Positions 6,068 to 13,100 of a stretch of DNA of 64,000 nucleotides are shown one piece after another; position 1 is the first letter of the stretch, and every line of letters starts with the position of its first letter. Source of the stretch: a virus. A model generated the notes under the pieces. That model did no database searches, had not been told where the DNA came from, and saw nothing but the letters and a program-made list of their open reading frames with translations. Location: positions 1 to 64,000 of the IMG/VR virus record IMGVR_UViG_3300035698_024184, one strand, 5' to 3'. The position numbers and the translations under genes were made by a program.

Positions 6068-6867
6068 AATAGTTTCCTTTCTATTTTTAGATAAACATGA
6101 CCCAAAATAGAGATTGACATTATCTGCCACAATAAAGGATTATTAAAAACTCATCATTCGAGTATAACACATCACATGTTATTCATCCTAAATATCGTAT
6201 TATCTTTTTGGTTTTTAACGTGGTTTTCAATGGCTCCTCTACACGTAAATGCCATTCTTTCGATTTTGAGGTTTATTTAATGGCTAGTATTTATACTACT
6301 TCGTGCAATTCGTTAAAGAATCGACCGCTAGATCAGTATTCGCTGCTAGTCCATAGCATATATTTGATCCTAGTCATGTTTGTCCTTAACAGGTAATTTA
6401 CAGCAACTAATCTGAAATGAATTTGTCGATCAGTCTAACTGGTGGATTGTATTTTCGCATGGGTGGCTAAAAATACGCAGTTACAAGGCGATTGTATTTT
6501 ACTGTTGTCGTATTCGATTGTCAAAGAACAGACAATAAAATGTATAATATACATTACACATCATATTGTCAATTATTTAGCATTATAGCATATCTAATAT
6601 AGGTGTAAAGAATAAAATAGTAAAATTTTATATTATTTTATAATAGCTATTTTATTGCATATTTAGCCACAATTAACCTCAAAAATAAATTTCATTAAAA
6701 TACAATCTCCTCAATCAGTAATTTACAGGTAGTACAGGTCAAAAAAGATTAGATAGTTGAACACACTTGAAATGAAGACGTTTTTATTTGAGTTTCTTTA
6801 CAGTATCAAGACATAATTCATCATTTGTTACAAATTAGCCTTAAAATACATCTTAATTCATCAGCTA
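6068..6867. other. 800-bp gap with one promoter and no supported gene
   Basis: No minus-strand frame with a ribosome site is seen. A 62-codon plus-strand frame (6208-6396) has no supporting signal. It contains an element B arm at 6096-6119, the promoter at 6544-6572, two copies of ATTGTATTTT around 6445-6505, and a very AT-rich part (6590-6720). It separates the leftmost gene array from the next block. Confidence 0.6.
6544..6572 (-). promoter_or_regulatory. Consensus sigma-70 promoter
   Basis: On the minus strand TTGACA (6572-6567), a 17-bp spacer, then TATTAT (6549-6544). Nearly perfect consensus. It should drive leftward transcription of the hairpin-separated gene array that ends with the repeat protein at the left edge. 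The leader is long (~470 nt). Confidence 0.8.
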
Positions 6868-7008
6868 TTACACACACCTTTTTCGTATTATCATAGTCCT
6901 TTTTCTATTTAACAGTCCACCGTCTATAGTTAAAAGTACATCTCCTGCTTTTACTAGCCGAAATTTACCATTTATAAGCATCCATTTATCTTTTTTTATT
7001 CTTTTCAT
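6868..7008 (-). CDS. Small basic hypothetical protein (46 aa)
   Basis: ATG 7008 with AAAGAGGTA upstream opens 46 codons (MKRIKKDKWMLINGKFRLV...) to TAA 6868. It looks like a short beta-rich domain (GDVLLTIDGGLL) with basic ends. No family recognised. Confidence 0.55.
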   Translation of the reverse strand: MKRIKKDKWMLINGKFRLVKAGDVLLTIDGGLLNRKRTMIIRKRCV

Positions 7009-7022
7009 CTTAAATACCTCTT

Positions 7023-7118
7023 TTATTCTCTATTAAACTCGCTAAATAAATCTCGAAACTTCCCACCAAATTTTTGTATTGCATCAGGTAATACCAAACC
7101 TCGACATGCTTTTAGCAC
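7023..7118 (-). CDS. Small protein (31 aa) with GTG start, overlapping the previous gene
   Basis: GTG 7118 overlaps the end of the 7112-7300 gene. The frame encodes a protein-like sequence (LKACRGLVLPDAIQKFGGK, then FRDLFSEFNRE) and ends at TAA 7023 next to the following gene's ribosome site. The ribosome site is weak, so translation may be by coupling. The region includes the third, diverged copy of the TGTCGAGG repeat. Confidence 0.4.
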   Translation of the reverse strand: MLKACRGLVLPDAIQKFGGKFRDLFSEFNRE

Positions 7119-7300
7119 TTCTCAGCATCAATTCTATAAAGTATATCTTTTTGTCTTTTAGAAAATCTTTTTGGTGGATAGTCTATTAAATTACTAATGA
7201 AATTAACTTCCCATTCAGTAAGATTCATCGCTGTTTTATCAATACATTCTACTAATTTATGTAAATTTATTATTTCTTCATCTATTTTATTTCCTAACAT
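7112..7300 (-). CDS. Hypothetical protein (62 aa)
   Basis: I choose ATG 7300 (MLGNKIDEEIINLHK) because GGAAG lies 7 nt upstream and it overlaps the preceding stop; ATG 7306 and 7330 are alternatives. The C-terminal half (LTEWEVNFISNLIDYPPKRF, then SKRQKDILYRI) matches a helical module common in small phage proteins, 'WE..F..sl.....ls..Q...l..I'. No function known. Confidence 0.55.
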   Translation of the reverse strand: MLGNKIDEEIINLHKLVECIDKTAMNLTEWEVNFISNLIDYPPKRFSKRQKDILYRIDAEKC

Positions 7301-7551
7301 ACACATTCTTCCGAAATTTCTTTCATCCATCCAATATTATACTTTTTATAATTATCATTTCCATTTGGATATCTATTACAAGGCTCTATCCTGTCCTTTT
7401 TATCTGCTAATTTTTCACCTTTAGGAACTTCAAAAATATCTGTATCATCCATAAAATTTGATGACCTTAAAATAATTTTAGCACCCCTTTTACGAGCATC
7501 TTTTCGATATTGTTTTAAATTACAATAATTACATGTAGTTAATTCACTCAT
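7294..7551 (-). CDS. Small Cys-containing phage protein (85 aa)
   Basis: ATG 7551 behind GAAGGATTT. It begins MSELTTCNYCNLKQYRKDA with a CxxC pair and ends EECVC, so a zinc site is possible. The segment 'VPKGEKL' after an acidic turn is typical of a small phage family that I recognise by pattern only. Its ATG overlaps the stop of 7548-7754 (ATGA). Confidence 0.6.
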   Translation of the reverse strand: MSELTTCNYCNLKQYRKDARKRGAKIILRSSNFMDDTDIFEVPKGEKLADKKDRIEPCNRYPNGNDNYKKYNIGWMKEISEECVC

Positions 7552-7754
7552 AATAAATCCTTCTTGTTTATTCTTATATCTTTATTTACAATACTAGTAT
7601 GTTTAATATTCCAAAAATTAACACACTCTTTAGTACCATAATTTTTACAATCTGTTAAATAACTTTGTAAATGTTTATATGGTATAGCTTTATATCTATA
7701 ACAACCTCTTTTATTTGGGCATTTATCATTCAAACACATTGAAATATCTGGCAT
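7548..7754 (-). CDS. Small Cys-rich phage protein (68 aa)
   Basis: ATG 7754 behind AAGAGATA. The pattern C...(K)CPNKRGCYRY.A.P, then LQSYLTDC, with four or five cysteines, suggests one structural zinc. Such proteins are frequent in phages, usually next to the CxxC protein seen here. No catalytic motif. Confidence 0.6.
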   Translation of the reverse strand: MPDISMCLNDKCPNKRGCYRYKAIPYKHLQSYLTDCKNYGTKECVNFWNIKHTSIVNKDIRINKKDLL

Positions 7755-7756
7755 AA

Positions 7757-8131
7757 TTATCTCTTTTTGATATTTTTATGATCGCAAAGTAGGATACTTA
7801 ATTGATTACAATTATATTCAATATCGTCTATAATTTTTTCATATCCACAAATTTTACATTTATATAGTTTATTTCGTCTCATATTATTATACGGTCCTAT
7901 AGCTATAAAATCCGATTCAATAGGCTTAGCACCATAATCACAGTATTTATCTTTCCAGTACCTTGTCGGATGATTTTCGTGATCGTTTGAATCCACCATC
8001 AATTTAGACCTATCTAATAAACGACTACAAATTTCCTTTGTTTCTTGCAAAGATTTTTCTTTCATAAATATAGCCATCAAACCTATTGCTACACCTAAAT
8101 ATGTTAATAAAACATATATACCTAAGTTCAT
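7757..8131 (-). CDS. Single-pass membrane protein with zinc ribbon (124 aa)
   Basis: The N-terminus is a hydrophobic helix (LGIYVLLTYLGVAIGLMAIF, residues 3-22) followed by a charged region. The C-terminal ~30 residues carry a CKICGYEK knuckle and further Cys near the end, a probable zinc ribbon. The ribbon side should face the cytoplasm if the N-terminus is out. Role unknown. Start ATG 8131 has AGAAAGAA upstream. Confidence 0.55.
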   Translation of the reverse strand: MNLGIYVLLTYLGVAIGLMAIFMKEKSLQETKEICSRLLDRSKLMVDSNDHENHPTRYWKDKYCDYGAKPIESDFIAIGPYNNMRRNKLYKCKICGYEKIIDDIEYNCNQLSILLCDHKNIKKR

Positions 8132-8132
8132 T

Positions 8133-8612
8133 TTATATTCTTTCTATTAAATCAAAAGCATCTAAAATCTGTTCATCAGTAGACGATATATAAATATATG
8201 ATCGAAATAAGGCTACGAAATCACCTCTTTCGTAATCAGTTACCCACATAAATCTTATAAAATACACGGAAGCTAATAATTTCATTTTTTCTGATGAAAC
8301 CAAATAATTCTTAAACATTATCTTAAAGTCAGCAAACTTTTTTAATGTCCTTTTATCAAATCCCCAATCTCCCTTTTTAGAAGCATCTTTATACTGACTT
8401 TTTCGTGTACCTAAAACTAAATAAGCATCATCTACAAGATGTTGTGAGTAAGGACCATGTTTGTACCAACCAAATCCATAGCCCAATTCGATACCAAACG
8501 CCTGTAACATATAAATAATTTTTTGCAGTTTTAACCTATTTTCAAAAGAATCTCGTTTCAAATCAAATTCTTTTGCTACCATGTATAAAACTGCTTTTTC
8601 GTCAATCTTCAC
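8133..8612 (-). CDS. Panacea/YwgA-like (SocA-type) domain protein
   Basis: 159 residues from GTG 8612 with AAGGT 8 nt upstream. The segment LKLQKIIYMLQAFGIELGYG, then FGWYKHGPYSQHLVDDA matches the N-terminal signature of the YwgA/Panacea group, in which related domains act as antitoxins (SocA, GepA). A helical C-terminal half follows. In a phage it might neutralise a host toxin. No toxin partner is evident next to it; assignment is by motif only. Confidence 0.5.
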   Translation of the reverse strand: MKIDEKAVLYMVAKEFDLKRDSFENRLKLQKIIYMLQAFGIELGYGFGWYKHGPYSQHLVDDAYLVLGTRKSQYKDASKKGDWGFDKRTLKKFADFKIMFKNYLVSSEKMKLLASVYFIRFMWVTDYERGDFVALFRSYIYISSTDEQILDAFDLIERI

Positions 8613-8799
8613 TTACAGTTACCTTAAAATATCTAACTAACTCATCTACAATATATTTACGAGCCTCAAGTTTACCTTTATGATAATATGCCATAGAACT
8701 ACATGCTCCGTTAGCAATGGTTTCGTTCTCATAAAGAGCTTTATCTACTAGCATATCAGCCAAAATACTTTTATATAATTCTTTTATTGTTTTACTAAT
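8602..8799 (-). CDS. Small protein (65 aa) without a normal start codon
   Basis: The frame ends at TGA 8602, overlapping the next gene. Coding-like sequence (SKTIKELYKSILADMLVDK..., later AYYHKGKLEARKYIVDEL) runs back to a TAA at 8803-8805. A good GAAAGGG site is at 8806-8812, and the codon at the right distance is ATT (8799). Other starts would be TTG 8763 or ATG 8754, without a ribosome site. Either ATT is used or the start codon has mutated. Confidence 0.5.
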   Translation of the reverse strand: MSKTIKELYKSILADMLVDKALYENETIANGACSSMAYYHKGKLEARKYIVDELVRYFKVTVSED

Positions 8800-8821
8800 T
8801 ATTTACCCTTTCAAAGGTAGT

Positions 8822-8962
8822 TTAATCTCCAAACAGCATAATTCCAACAGCAGCCAACAGATAACTGCCAGCCATTATATAATTCGTTATCACATCATTT
8901 GCCTGCGAAATACAAACGCCTGCCAGTATCAAGCAACCGACTATGTAAATGTCTTTTTTCAT
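8822..8962 (-). CDS. Small membrane protein (46 aa), paralogue of 11676-11816
   Basis: ATG 8962 with a perfect AAGGAG 8 nt upstream. 46 residues: MKKDIYIVGCLILAGVCISQ, then a second hydrophobic stretch (MAGSYLLAAVGIMLF). Two short transmembrane helices are likely. It shares start, length and M(K/R)(K/D)DIYIVG motif with 11676-11816. Small size and two helices fit a holin or similar pore, but that is only a guess. Confidence 0.6.
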   Translation of the reverse strand: MKKDIYIVGCLILAGVCISQANDVITNYIMAGSYLLAAVGIMLFGD

Positions 8963-8990
8963 TCAAAAACTCCTTAGATAATTTCTGGCA

Positions 8991-9080
8991 TCATTTCTCG
9001 TTGAAACATACTCCGTGTGCAGAACCACTTTGATTTCGCCACCATCTGCAATTGTAACAGGTTTTATTATCGGTACTCAC
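8991..9080 (-). CDS. Tiny Cys/Trp protein (29 aa), GTG start
   Basis: GTG 9080 overlaps the TGA of the preceding gene (GTGA). The 29-residue frame contains CYNCRWWRNQSGSAHGVCF, a compact knuckle with three cysteines like small zinc-binding phage peptides. It ends at TGA 8991. Confidence 0.5.
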   Translation of the reverse strand: MSTDNKTCYNCRWWRNQSGSAHGVCFNEK

Positions 9081-9514
9081 TTTGCACCTTTACTTTCTTT
9101 TGCCCTCTCATAAGGTGAATCCACCATTTTGTCGGGATCATCATGTATATTACCTATAAGAGATATACCTTCTTTTAAGTAATTAGGGTTGTATAAATGA
9201 CACTTATTTAAGAAACAGAAATCGCCATCTATGAATTCGATTTTAGCTACTTTCTCAACACCACAAATATCAAATCTTACTATATCACCTTCATATAACT
9301 GAAATCCACATCTATCAATACGTCCAGATAATTGTCCAACGGTTTCAGGTATAATGCCAAAAAACACTTCTGGGTTAAAGTCTGATTGTACTGTATCGTA
9401 ATCGTTTCTACATATTTTAGCTCGTTGAAATCCATCAGTTGTATATAAAACTAAGTTACCATATACCCATTCATTATTATCAATTTATTTACCTCTGAAT
9501 TTTATCTCTCGCAT
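9077..9514 (-). pseudogene. YopX-family protein interrupted by TAA at codon 10
   Basis: From ATG 9514 the frame reads MREIKFRGK, then TAA (9485-9487), then continues in the same frame (IDNNEWVYGNLVLYTTDG..., later GFQLYEGDIVRFDICG and LIGNIHDDPDKM). Together they make a 145-residue protein that fits the YopX pattern: MREIKFRGK.id..EWVYG at the start, LYEGDIV in the middle and IGNIHDNP at the end. The part after GTG 9367 alone (96 aa) is still open. Either a nonsense mutation, readthrough, or re-initiation after AGAGG just before the TAA. Confidence 0.6.
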
Positions 9515-9523
9515 TTTTCATTC

Positions 9524-9718
9524 TCACTTTCTTGGATTCTTTTTTGATCTTCTACACGCATTGTAAATTGCAATACAATCCTCGCACGTTATTGGTTTCT
9601 TTGTAAATTCATCATCGTCAAAAAATCGACTGGCATTACAAAGAGGTCGATTATCATATATGGGACTGGTAAAGTGAACTATGGTTCCGCTCCAGTGATA
9701 TAGGTTTCTACGTTTCAT
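9524..9718 (-). CDS. Hypothetical protein with CxxC (64 aa)
   Basis: ATG 9718 behind AAAAGGAAAA, overlapping the TGA of the upstream gene. Basic, with LCNASRFFDDDEF and ITCEDCIAIYNACRR; a Cys site as in many small phage proteins. Function unknown. Confidence 0.55.
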   Translation of the reverse strand: MKRRNLYHWSGTIVHFTSPIYDNRPLCNASRFFDDDEFTKKPITCEDCIAIYNACRRSKKNPRK

Positions 9719-9960
9719 TTTGTTTTCCTTTTACCCAGATTATTTTGCTCATATACAACTTCTTCTGTCGGCTTTGATCCGTCAAATAACCACAAATAAA
9801 CCCTGGCTTCTTTCAATGTATCAAACGAATCTTGACAATATGCTCCATCTGAATTTAACGAAGCATCTACCCACCACCATCGAAACAATGAATGTTTCTG
9901 CTGAATTACAAATTCAACACGACCCTTAAACCCTGTTCTTTTAATTATTCTACATTTCAT
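9715..9960 (-). CDS. Hypothetical protein (81 aa)
   Basis: ATG 9960 behind AAAGGATT. Mostly beta-rich with a Trp triplet (FRWWWVDASL) and EARVYLWLFDGSK, reminiscent of small phage single-domain proteins. TGA overlaps the next ATG. Confidence 0.5.
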   Translation of the reverse strand: MKCRIIKRTGFKGRVEFVIQQKHSLFRWWWVDASLNSDGAYCQDSFDTLKEARVYLWLFDGSKPTEEVVYEQNNLGKRKTK

Positions 9961-9987
9961 TTATTTTTAATCCTTTTATATCTAACG

Positions 9988-10125
9988 CTAACAGGCCATT
10001 CTGCAACAATGTCCACCTTGTAGATAGGCTCCAGTAATATCCCCGTCGCTGCAAACAAAACCATGAAAAATATAACCCTCTGGTGCTGGTAAGCGTTCTC
10101 GCATTCGCCACGGGAGCTTATTCAA
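9988..10125 (-). CDS. Small protein (45 aa), probable TTG start
   Basis: The frame from TTG 10125 (or ATG 10104) encodes NKLPWRMRERLPAPEGYIFH, then GFVCSDGDITGAYLQGG and HCCRMAC, ending at TAG 9988. The composition is clearly protein-like although the ribosome site is poor (AAGG 11 nt upstream of TTG). No family recognised. Confidence 0.4.
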   Translation of the reverse strand: MNKLPWRMRERLPAPEGYIFHGFVCSDGDITGAYLQGGHCCRMAC

Positions 10126-10136
10126 TTGTCAAAAAA

Positions 10137-10200
10137 CCTTGCCTTGTTAAGCCCTGCTTGGTCTCGCCGAGCCACGCCCGCCAAACCTAGCCTGACCCTG
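10137..10200. repeat. Degenerate GC-rich 5-bp repeat array
   Basis: The plus strand divides into 5-mers CCTTG CCTTG TTAAG CCCTG ..., about 12 units with C-rich first and G/C-rich last positions. It is far richer in GC than its surroundings and lies between two small genes. No reading frame uses it. It may be a remnant of a pentameric repeat or an early-gene leader structure. Confidence 0.5.
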
Positions 10201-10234
10201 AATTCACCCTTTTTATCTCTGTAAATTTCTATTT

Positions 10235-10834
10235 TCATTTTCTTCTATACCTCACAGCAGTTGGCCATATGATATCTTCCAAAGGTTTTCTTATAGGGTA
10301 CAAACTAACCTTACCATCCTCATACACAAAACCATCCAGTACGTAGCCACCTGGCGGAAAGAAGTGTAAAACATCAGTATACGGAACTTGTCTGCCGTTG
10401 AGCATTATACGTTTACAGTCAAGAAAATTATTGATTATAAGATCAATATATTCCGGCTCAGGTTCCAGTTCGTAATCTTCGGATAGTCTGTAAACATCGT
10501 TTAACATGAGATGTCGTTTTGGCAATACATTTACCCACTTGCCATGAGCATCAACCCTTTGACAATGCTCCTCATGTTCTCTTAGGTATTCCTGTACCTC
10601 TTTCGACAAGAAACAATAAACTCTCTCGTTCTTTTTCAGTAATTCAACTATTTCTTTTTCAGTCATTTTATTCCCACTTTCTGGGTCATAACCTAAAGGT
10701 TGCCCCAAAACCCAAGGCGTTTTACGAGACCGTTCCTGCCAATCAAAAAGATCCTGAAGCAATTGCTTCTCTCTCTCTGTTGGTTTTAGATCGTCATCGG
10801 TCAGAGAGCATAGTATTTTATTATCATTACTCAT
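10235..10834 (-). CDS. Hypothetical protein (199 aa)
   Basis: ATG 10834. Several segments (YCFLSKEVQEYLREH, VYRLSEDYELEPEPEYID) are a recognisable phage family without known function. It is soluble, acidic, with a C-terminal strand-rich part (PPGGYVLDGFVYEDGKVSL). Weak ribosome site. The neighbouring plus-strand frames are shadows. Confidence 0.6.
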   Translation of the reverse strand: MSNDNKILCSLTDDDLKPTEREKQLLQDLFDWQERSRKTPWVLGQPLGYDPESGNKMTEKEIVELLKKNERVYCFLSKEVQEYLREHEEHCQRVDAHGKWVNVLPKRHLMLNDVYRLSEDYELEPEPEYIDLIINNFLDCKRIMLNGRQVPYTDVLHFFPPGGYVLDGFVYEDGKVSLYPIRKPLEDIIWPTAVRYRRK

Positions 10835-10865
10835 TTTTTGACTTTTTCAGTCATTTTGTTCTCGT

Positions 10866-11216
10866 TCATTCCAATAACTCCTTTTCATAAACATGCCAAT
10901 CTTGTCCATTATCTTCGCCATACTCTTTTTTACTTTCAGCCATTGCCTTTTCCGCCCCTTTCTTCGTCTTATGTATGGAATGTAAATACACGAATCCATC
11001 ATCATCGCTAGATTCAAAAATACAGACATTCATACGGAGTAATTTATTCTCCTTCGCCATTCGTAGTACTGCCTTTTCCAAGCCATCGAAGCCTTGGTAC
11101 AACTGTTGATTCTTCTTCGCCAGTTTACAGTTATCCCTCTCCAGTTGTTCAAAATGCCTCTCTCTGCAATCGCAGGCGTGAAAATGGGTTACACATGGTT
11201 TATCTATTTCGGGCAT
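10866..11216 (-). CDS. Coiled-coil hypothetical protein (116 aa)
   Basis: Starts ATG 11216. Begins with His/Cys-rich THFHACDCRERHFEQLERD, then a coiled coil (residues ~25-60, LAKKNQQLYQGFDGLEKAV), then an alpha/beta module with HSIHKTKKGAEKAMAES. No function known. A second minus frame at 10847-11029 overlaps it and is a shadow. Confidence 0.5.
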   Translation of the reverse strand: MPEIDKPCVTHFHACDCRERHFEQLERDNCKLAKKNQQLYQGFDGLEKAVLRMAKENKLLRMNVCIFESSDDDGFVYLHSIHKTKKGAEKAMAESKKEYGEDNGQDWHVYEKELLE

Positions 11217-11249
11217 TATTCACACTCGCTTTCTTTCGTGGTCTATATT

Positions 11250-11372
11250 TCATTTTTTGAACCTCGTTGGTTTTGCTTTTACACCACAGAACGAACATCT
11301 TTGACCATCGGACACTTTAGAACAATCGCAACTATAACACCAACCCCTGGATTTTCTGGGTTTCAACCTCAT
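11250..11372 (-). CDS. Small zinc-ribbon protein (40 aa)
   Basis: Start chosen at ATG 11372 with AGGA upstream; the longer frame overlaps the MazG-like gene in another phase. Sequence RGWCYSCDCSKVSDGQRCSF, with CxxC...CxxC spacing and a Lys-rich end, predicts one zinc ribbon. Confidence 0.55.
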   Translation of the reverse strand: MRLKPRKSRGWCYSCDCSKVSDGQRCSFCGVKAKPTRFKK

Positions 11373-11394
11373 TGTCCTGTTAGTATCAAATTTT

Positions 11395-11661
11395 TCACGG
11401 ATCGTGTTTCTTTCTATAATAATTAGCCATAAACATCGCAAAATTTGCAATATCGGCACATTCTAATATAACGTCATCTGAACTTTTCCTATTTATCAAA
11501 GCATCTTCAAGCTCTCGTAACTCCTCTTTAAGTCGTCTAAGAAAAAACGTCATACTATCAAAGGGAAAATCAAAATCCTGATCGCATTTAGGTTCCAGTT
11601 TTTCCCACATCTTTTCATTAAACCATATCAGGAGGTTTTTTGTTCTTTTCGTATGTTCCAT
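11395..11661 (-). CDS. MazG-like NTP pyrophosphohydrolase (88 aa)
   Basis: ATG 11661 behind AAAGGAAT. The helical segment FLRRLKEELRELEDALI carries the EExxE metal motif of the all-alpha MazG/dUTPase-like family, and ECADIANFAMFMAN supplies the second ExxD motif. The enzyme would hydrolyse nucleoside triphosphates or related signal molecules such as ppGpp, as proposed for other phage MazG proteins. Family match is by motif only; length suits a single-domain member. Confidence 0.6.
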   Translation of the reverse strand: MEHTKRTKNLLIWFNEKMWEKLEPKCDQDFDFPFDSMTFFLRRLKEELRELEDALINRKSSDDVILECADIANFAMFMANYYRKKHDP

Positions 11662-11675
11662 AATTTATTCCTTTT

Positions 11676-11816
11676 TTATATTTTTGAAAGTATAATAATC
11701 CATGCAAATAATATAAACAAACTACCAATTATTATACACGTAACTGGTGAACAAATTTGAGCCATAAATACACTCGCACTTACTAAACTTCCCACTATAT
11801 AAATATCATCTCTCAT
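11676..11816 (-). CDS. Small membrane protein (46 aa), paralogue of 8822-8962
   Basis: ATG 11816 (GGGATTAAA upstream) opens MRDDIYIVGSLVSASVFMAQ, then a long hydrophobic stretch (TCIIIGSLFILFAWIIIL). Two transmembrane helices are likely. Same length and same N-terminal motif as 8822-8962, 2.8 kb away. Confidence 0.6.
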   Translation of the reverse strand: MRDDIYIVGSLVSASVFMAQICSPVTCIIIGSLFILFAWIIILSKI

Positions 11817-11842
11817 TTTAATCCCTTTTTAATACAAAATCT

Positions 11843-12037
11843 TTATTCAATCTTAACTACTTTAGAATCATCAATATCACACCATCCTATCACTCCTCCC
11901 ACAATAGGAATTGCAATTCCAACAATCCCAAAAACTTCAGCTTTATACGGAGCTTCAAAATCACATTCTACCACATTAATAATATTCTTTACATATCCAA
12001 CTAACATAAAAGATATTACTAACATAAGAATTAGCAT
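11843..12037 (-). CDS. Small membrane protein (64 aa)
   Basis: Two hydrophobic helices (MLILMLVISFMLVGYV and FGIVGIAIPIVGGVIGW) flank a polar loop VVECDFEAPYKAEV, a motif I have seen in small phage membrane proteins. The ribosome site at ATG 12037 is weak. An ATG at 12063 with a good site reads only 7 codons in another frame, so a small frameshift at the 5' end is conceivable. Confidence 0.5.
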   Translation of the reverse strand: MLILMLVISFMLVGYVKNIINVVECDFEAPYKAEVFGIVGIAIPIVGGVIGWCDIDDSKVVKIE

Positions 12038-12059
12038 CGTTATTGCTGGTATTTTTCTT

Positions 12060-12842
12060 TCATTTTAATCCTTTTTTAATTTTATCTACCATTGGTCTAG
12101 TTTTTGTAGTCAACACACCTTGTTGATCCGCATGAGCCTCATTAAACATTTGCTTAATATCTAAGAAAAGTGAATTTGTAGCTCCATATTTCTTTTCAAG
12201 ATTACTTTTAAATTTTTCTCCACCATTAACAGTTTCAATAAATGAAGCTTCTTTTTCAGATATTCGTTTACGCCCTATAGCAATTTCTGTAATTGAACCT
12301 GTAGCTGGAAACATACCAGCAATAAAACGTAAAATTCCCATCGCAATAGGAGCAGTTATCGGACTAAACAACATTAACACTAATATCAAAATAATAAATG
12401 TTGAACCAAATAATACTGTCCAAAATACACCTCTTATCCACACCCAAAATTGCTCCCAAGCTCCATATCCGTGCATACTTCCTACCGTCGAGCCTCCTTT
12501 ACCATCAAAAGTAAATCCTTGATCTTTTGCCGCAGCTTCATTAGCAGACAAACCAAACCAACTTATACCTCGCCAAAATGATTTATCAGAAGTTATTTCT
12601 GAATTTACACCCTGAGCAGATTTTTCTGCCTGACGTACACCTTCATCTAATTTATATTCAACTTCTACATTATCAGGTAAATCAGCAACTAATTGTTCAA
12701 TTGCTGTTGGAGATACAATTTCTTTACTACCAAACACTTGTTTTCCAATACCACAACCCAATAAAAAAGAAGCTACACAAAATATCACTACCATAATAGG
12801 AACTATTAAGGATTCTTTAGTTTCTAATTTTTCTGTTAACAT
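12060..12842 (-). CDS. Multi-pass membrane protein (260 aa)
   Basis: Start at ATG 12842 (MLTEKLETKES) with GAGGAAAAG upstream. A membrane helix at residues ~13-32 (IVPIMVVIFCVASFLLGCG), a periplasmic-type loop of ~100 residues rich in A/E/D, then two helices (WIRGVFWTVLFGSTFIILIL and MLFSPITAPIAMGILRF) and a basic cytoplasmic tail. It may belong to the lysis or envelope functions together with the overlapping lipoprotein gene; no family recognised. Confidence 0.5.
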   Translation of the reverse strand: MLTEKLETKESLIVPIMVVIFCVASFLLGCGIGKQVFGSKEIVSPTAIEQLVADLPDNVEVEYKLDEGVRQAEKSAQGVNSEITSDKSFWRGISWFGLSANEAAAKDQGFTFDGKGGSTVGSMHGYGAWEQFWVWIRGVFWTVLFGSTFIILILVLMLFSPITAPIAMGILRFIAGMFPATGSITEIAIGRKRISEKEASFIETVNGGEKFKSNLEKKYGATNSLFLDIKQMFNEAHADQQGVLTTKTRPMVDKIKKGLK

Positions 12843-13014
12843 TCTTTTCCTCCTCAGTATCATAATATCTAATAGTTAATGATTCAGTTCGATATGGACC
12901 CGAACTTTTTTCATTATAGCTATCTCCAGTATTCTTTACTTGATTTTTTAATCCCGCTGCACTACAACCAACTAGAATAAAAATCAATGTCAATAACACA
13001 ATAAATTTTTTCAT
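12817..13014 (-). CDS. Small lipoprotein (65 aa)
   Basis: ATG 13014 with GAAAGGTG. Signal sequence KKFIVLLTLIFILVGC with an LVGC lipobox at residues 14-17, so the mature protein should be lipid-anchored at Cys17. The rest (about 48 residues) is polar. Its stop overlaps the start of the membrane-protein gene. Small lipoproteins paired with membrane proteins can form spanin pairs, but nothing here proves that. Confidence 0.6.
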   Translation of the reverse strand: MKKFIVLLTLIFILVGCSAAGLKNQVKNTGDSYNEKSSGPYRTESLTIRYYDTEEEKNVNRKIRN

Positions 13015-13039
13015 ATTACACCTTTCATTTAATTAATAA

Positions 13040-13100
13040 TATCATTAAATACAATTATAACATATCTTCAAAAATTCACAAGTAAAAATTAAATTATTTT
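13040..13100 (-). promoter_or_regulatory. Extended -10 promoter in a 61-bp repeat (copy 1)
   Basis: Identical over 61 bp to 37379-37439. On the minus strand it contains TTGTGA (13081-13076), a 16-bp spacer, and TGTTATAAT (extended -10, TATAAT at 13059-13054). It lies right behind a gene end and upstream of the lipoprotein gene. Conservation of the whole element over two sites 24 kb apart suggests a regulated, same-class phage promoter. Confidence 0.75.

Noticed and set aside
6208-6396. Plus-strand ORF in the 800-bp gap
   Set aside because: No ribosome site, no recognised motif, and every other gene is on the minus strand.
10847-11029. Minus-strand ORF overlapping 10866-11216
   Set aside because: Different frame of the same region, without ribosome site; the 116-aa frame has better coding character.
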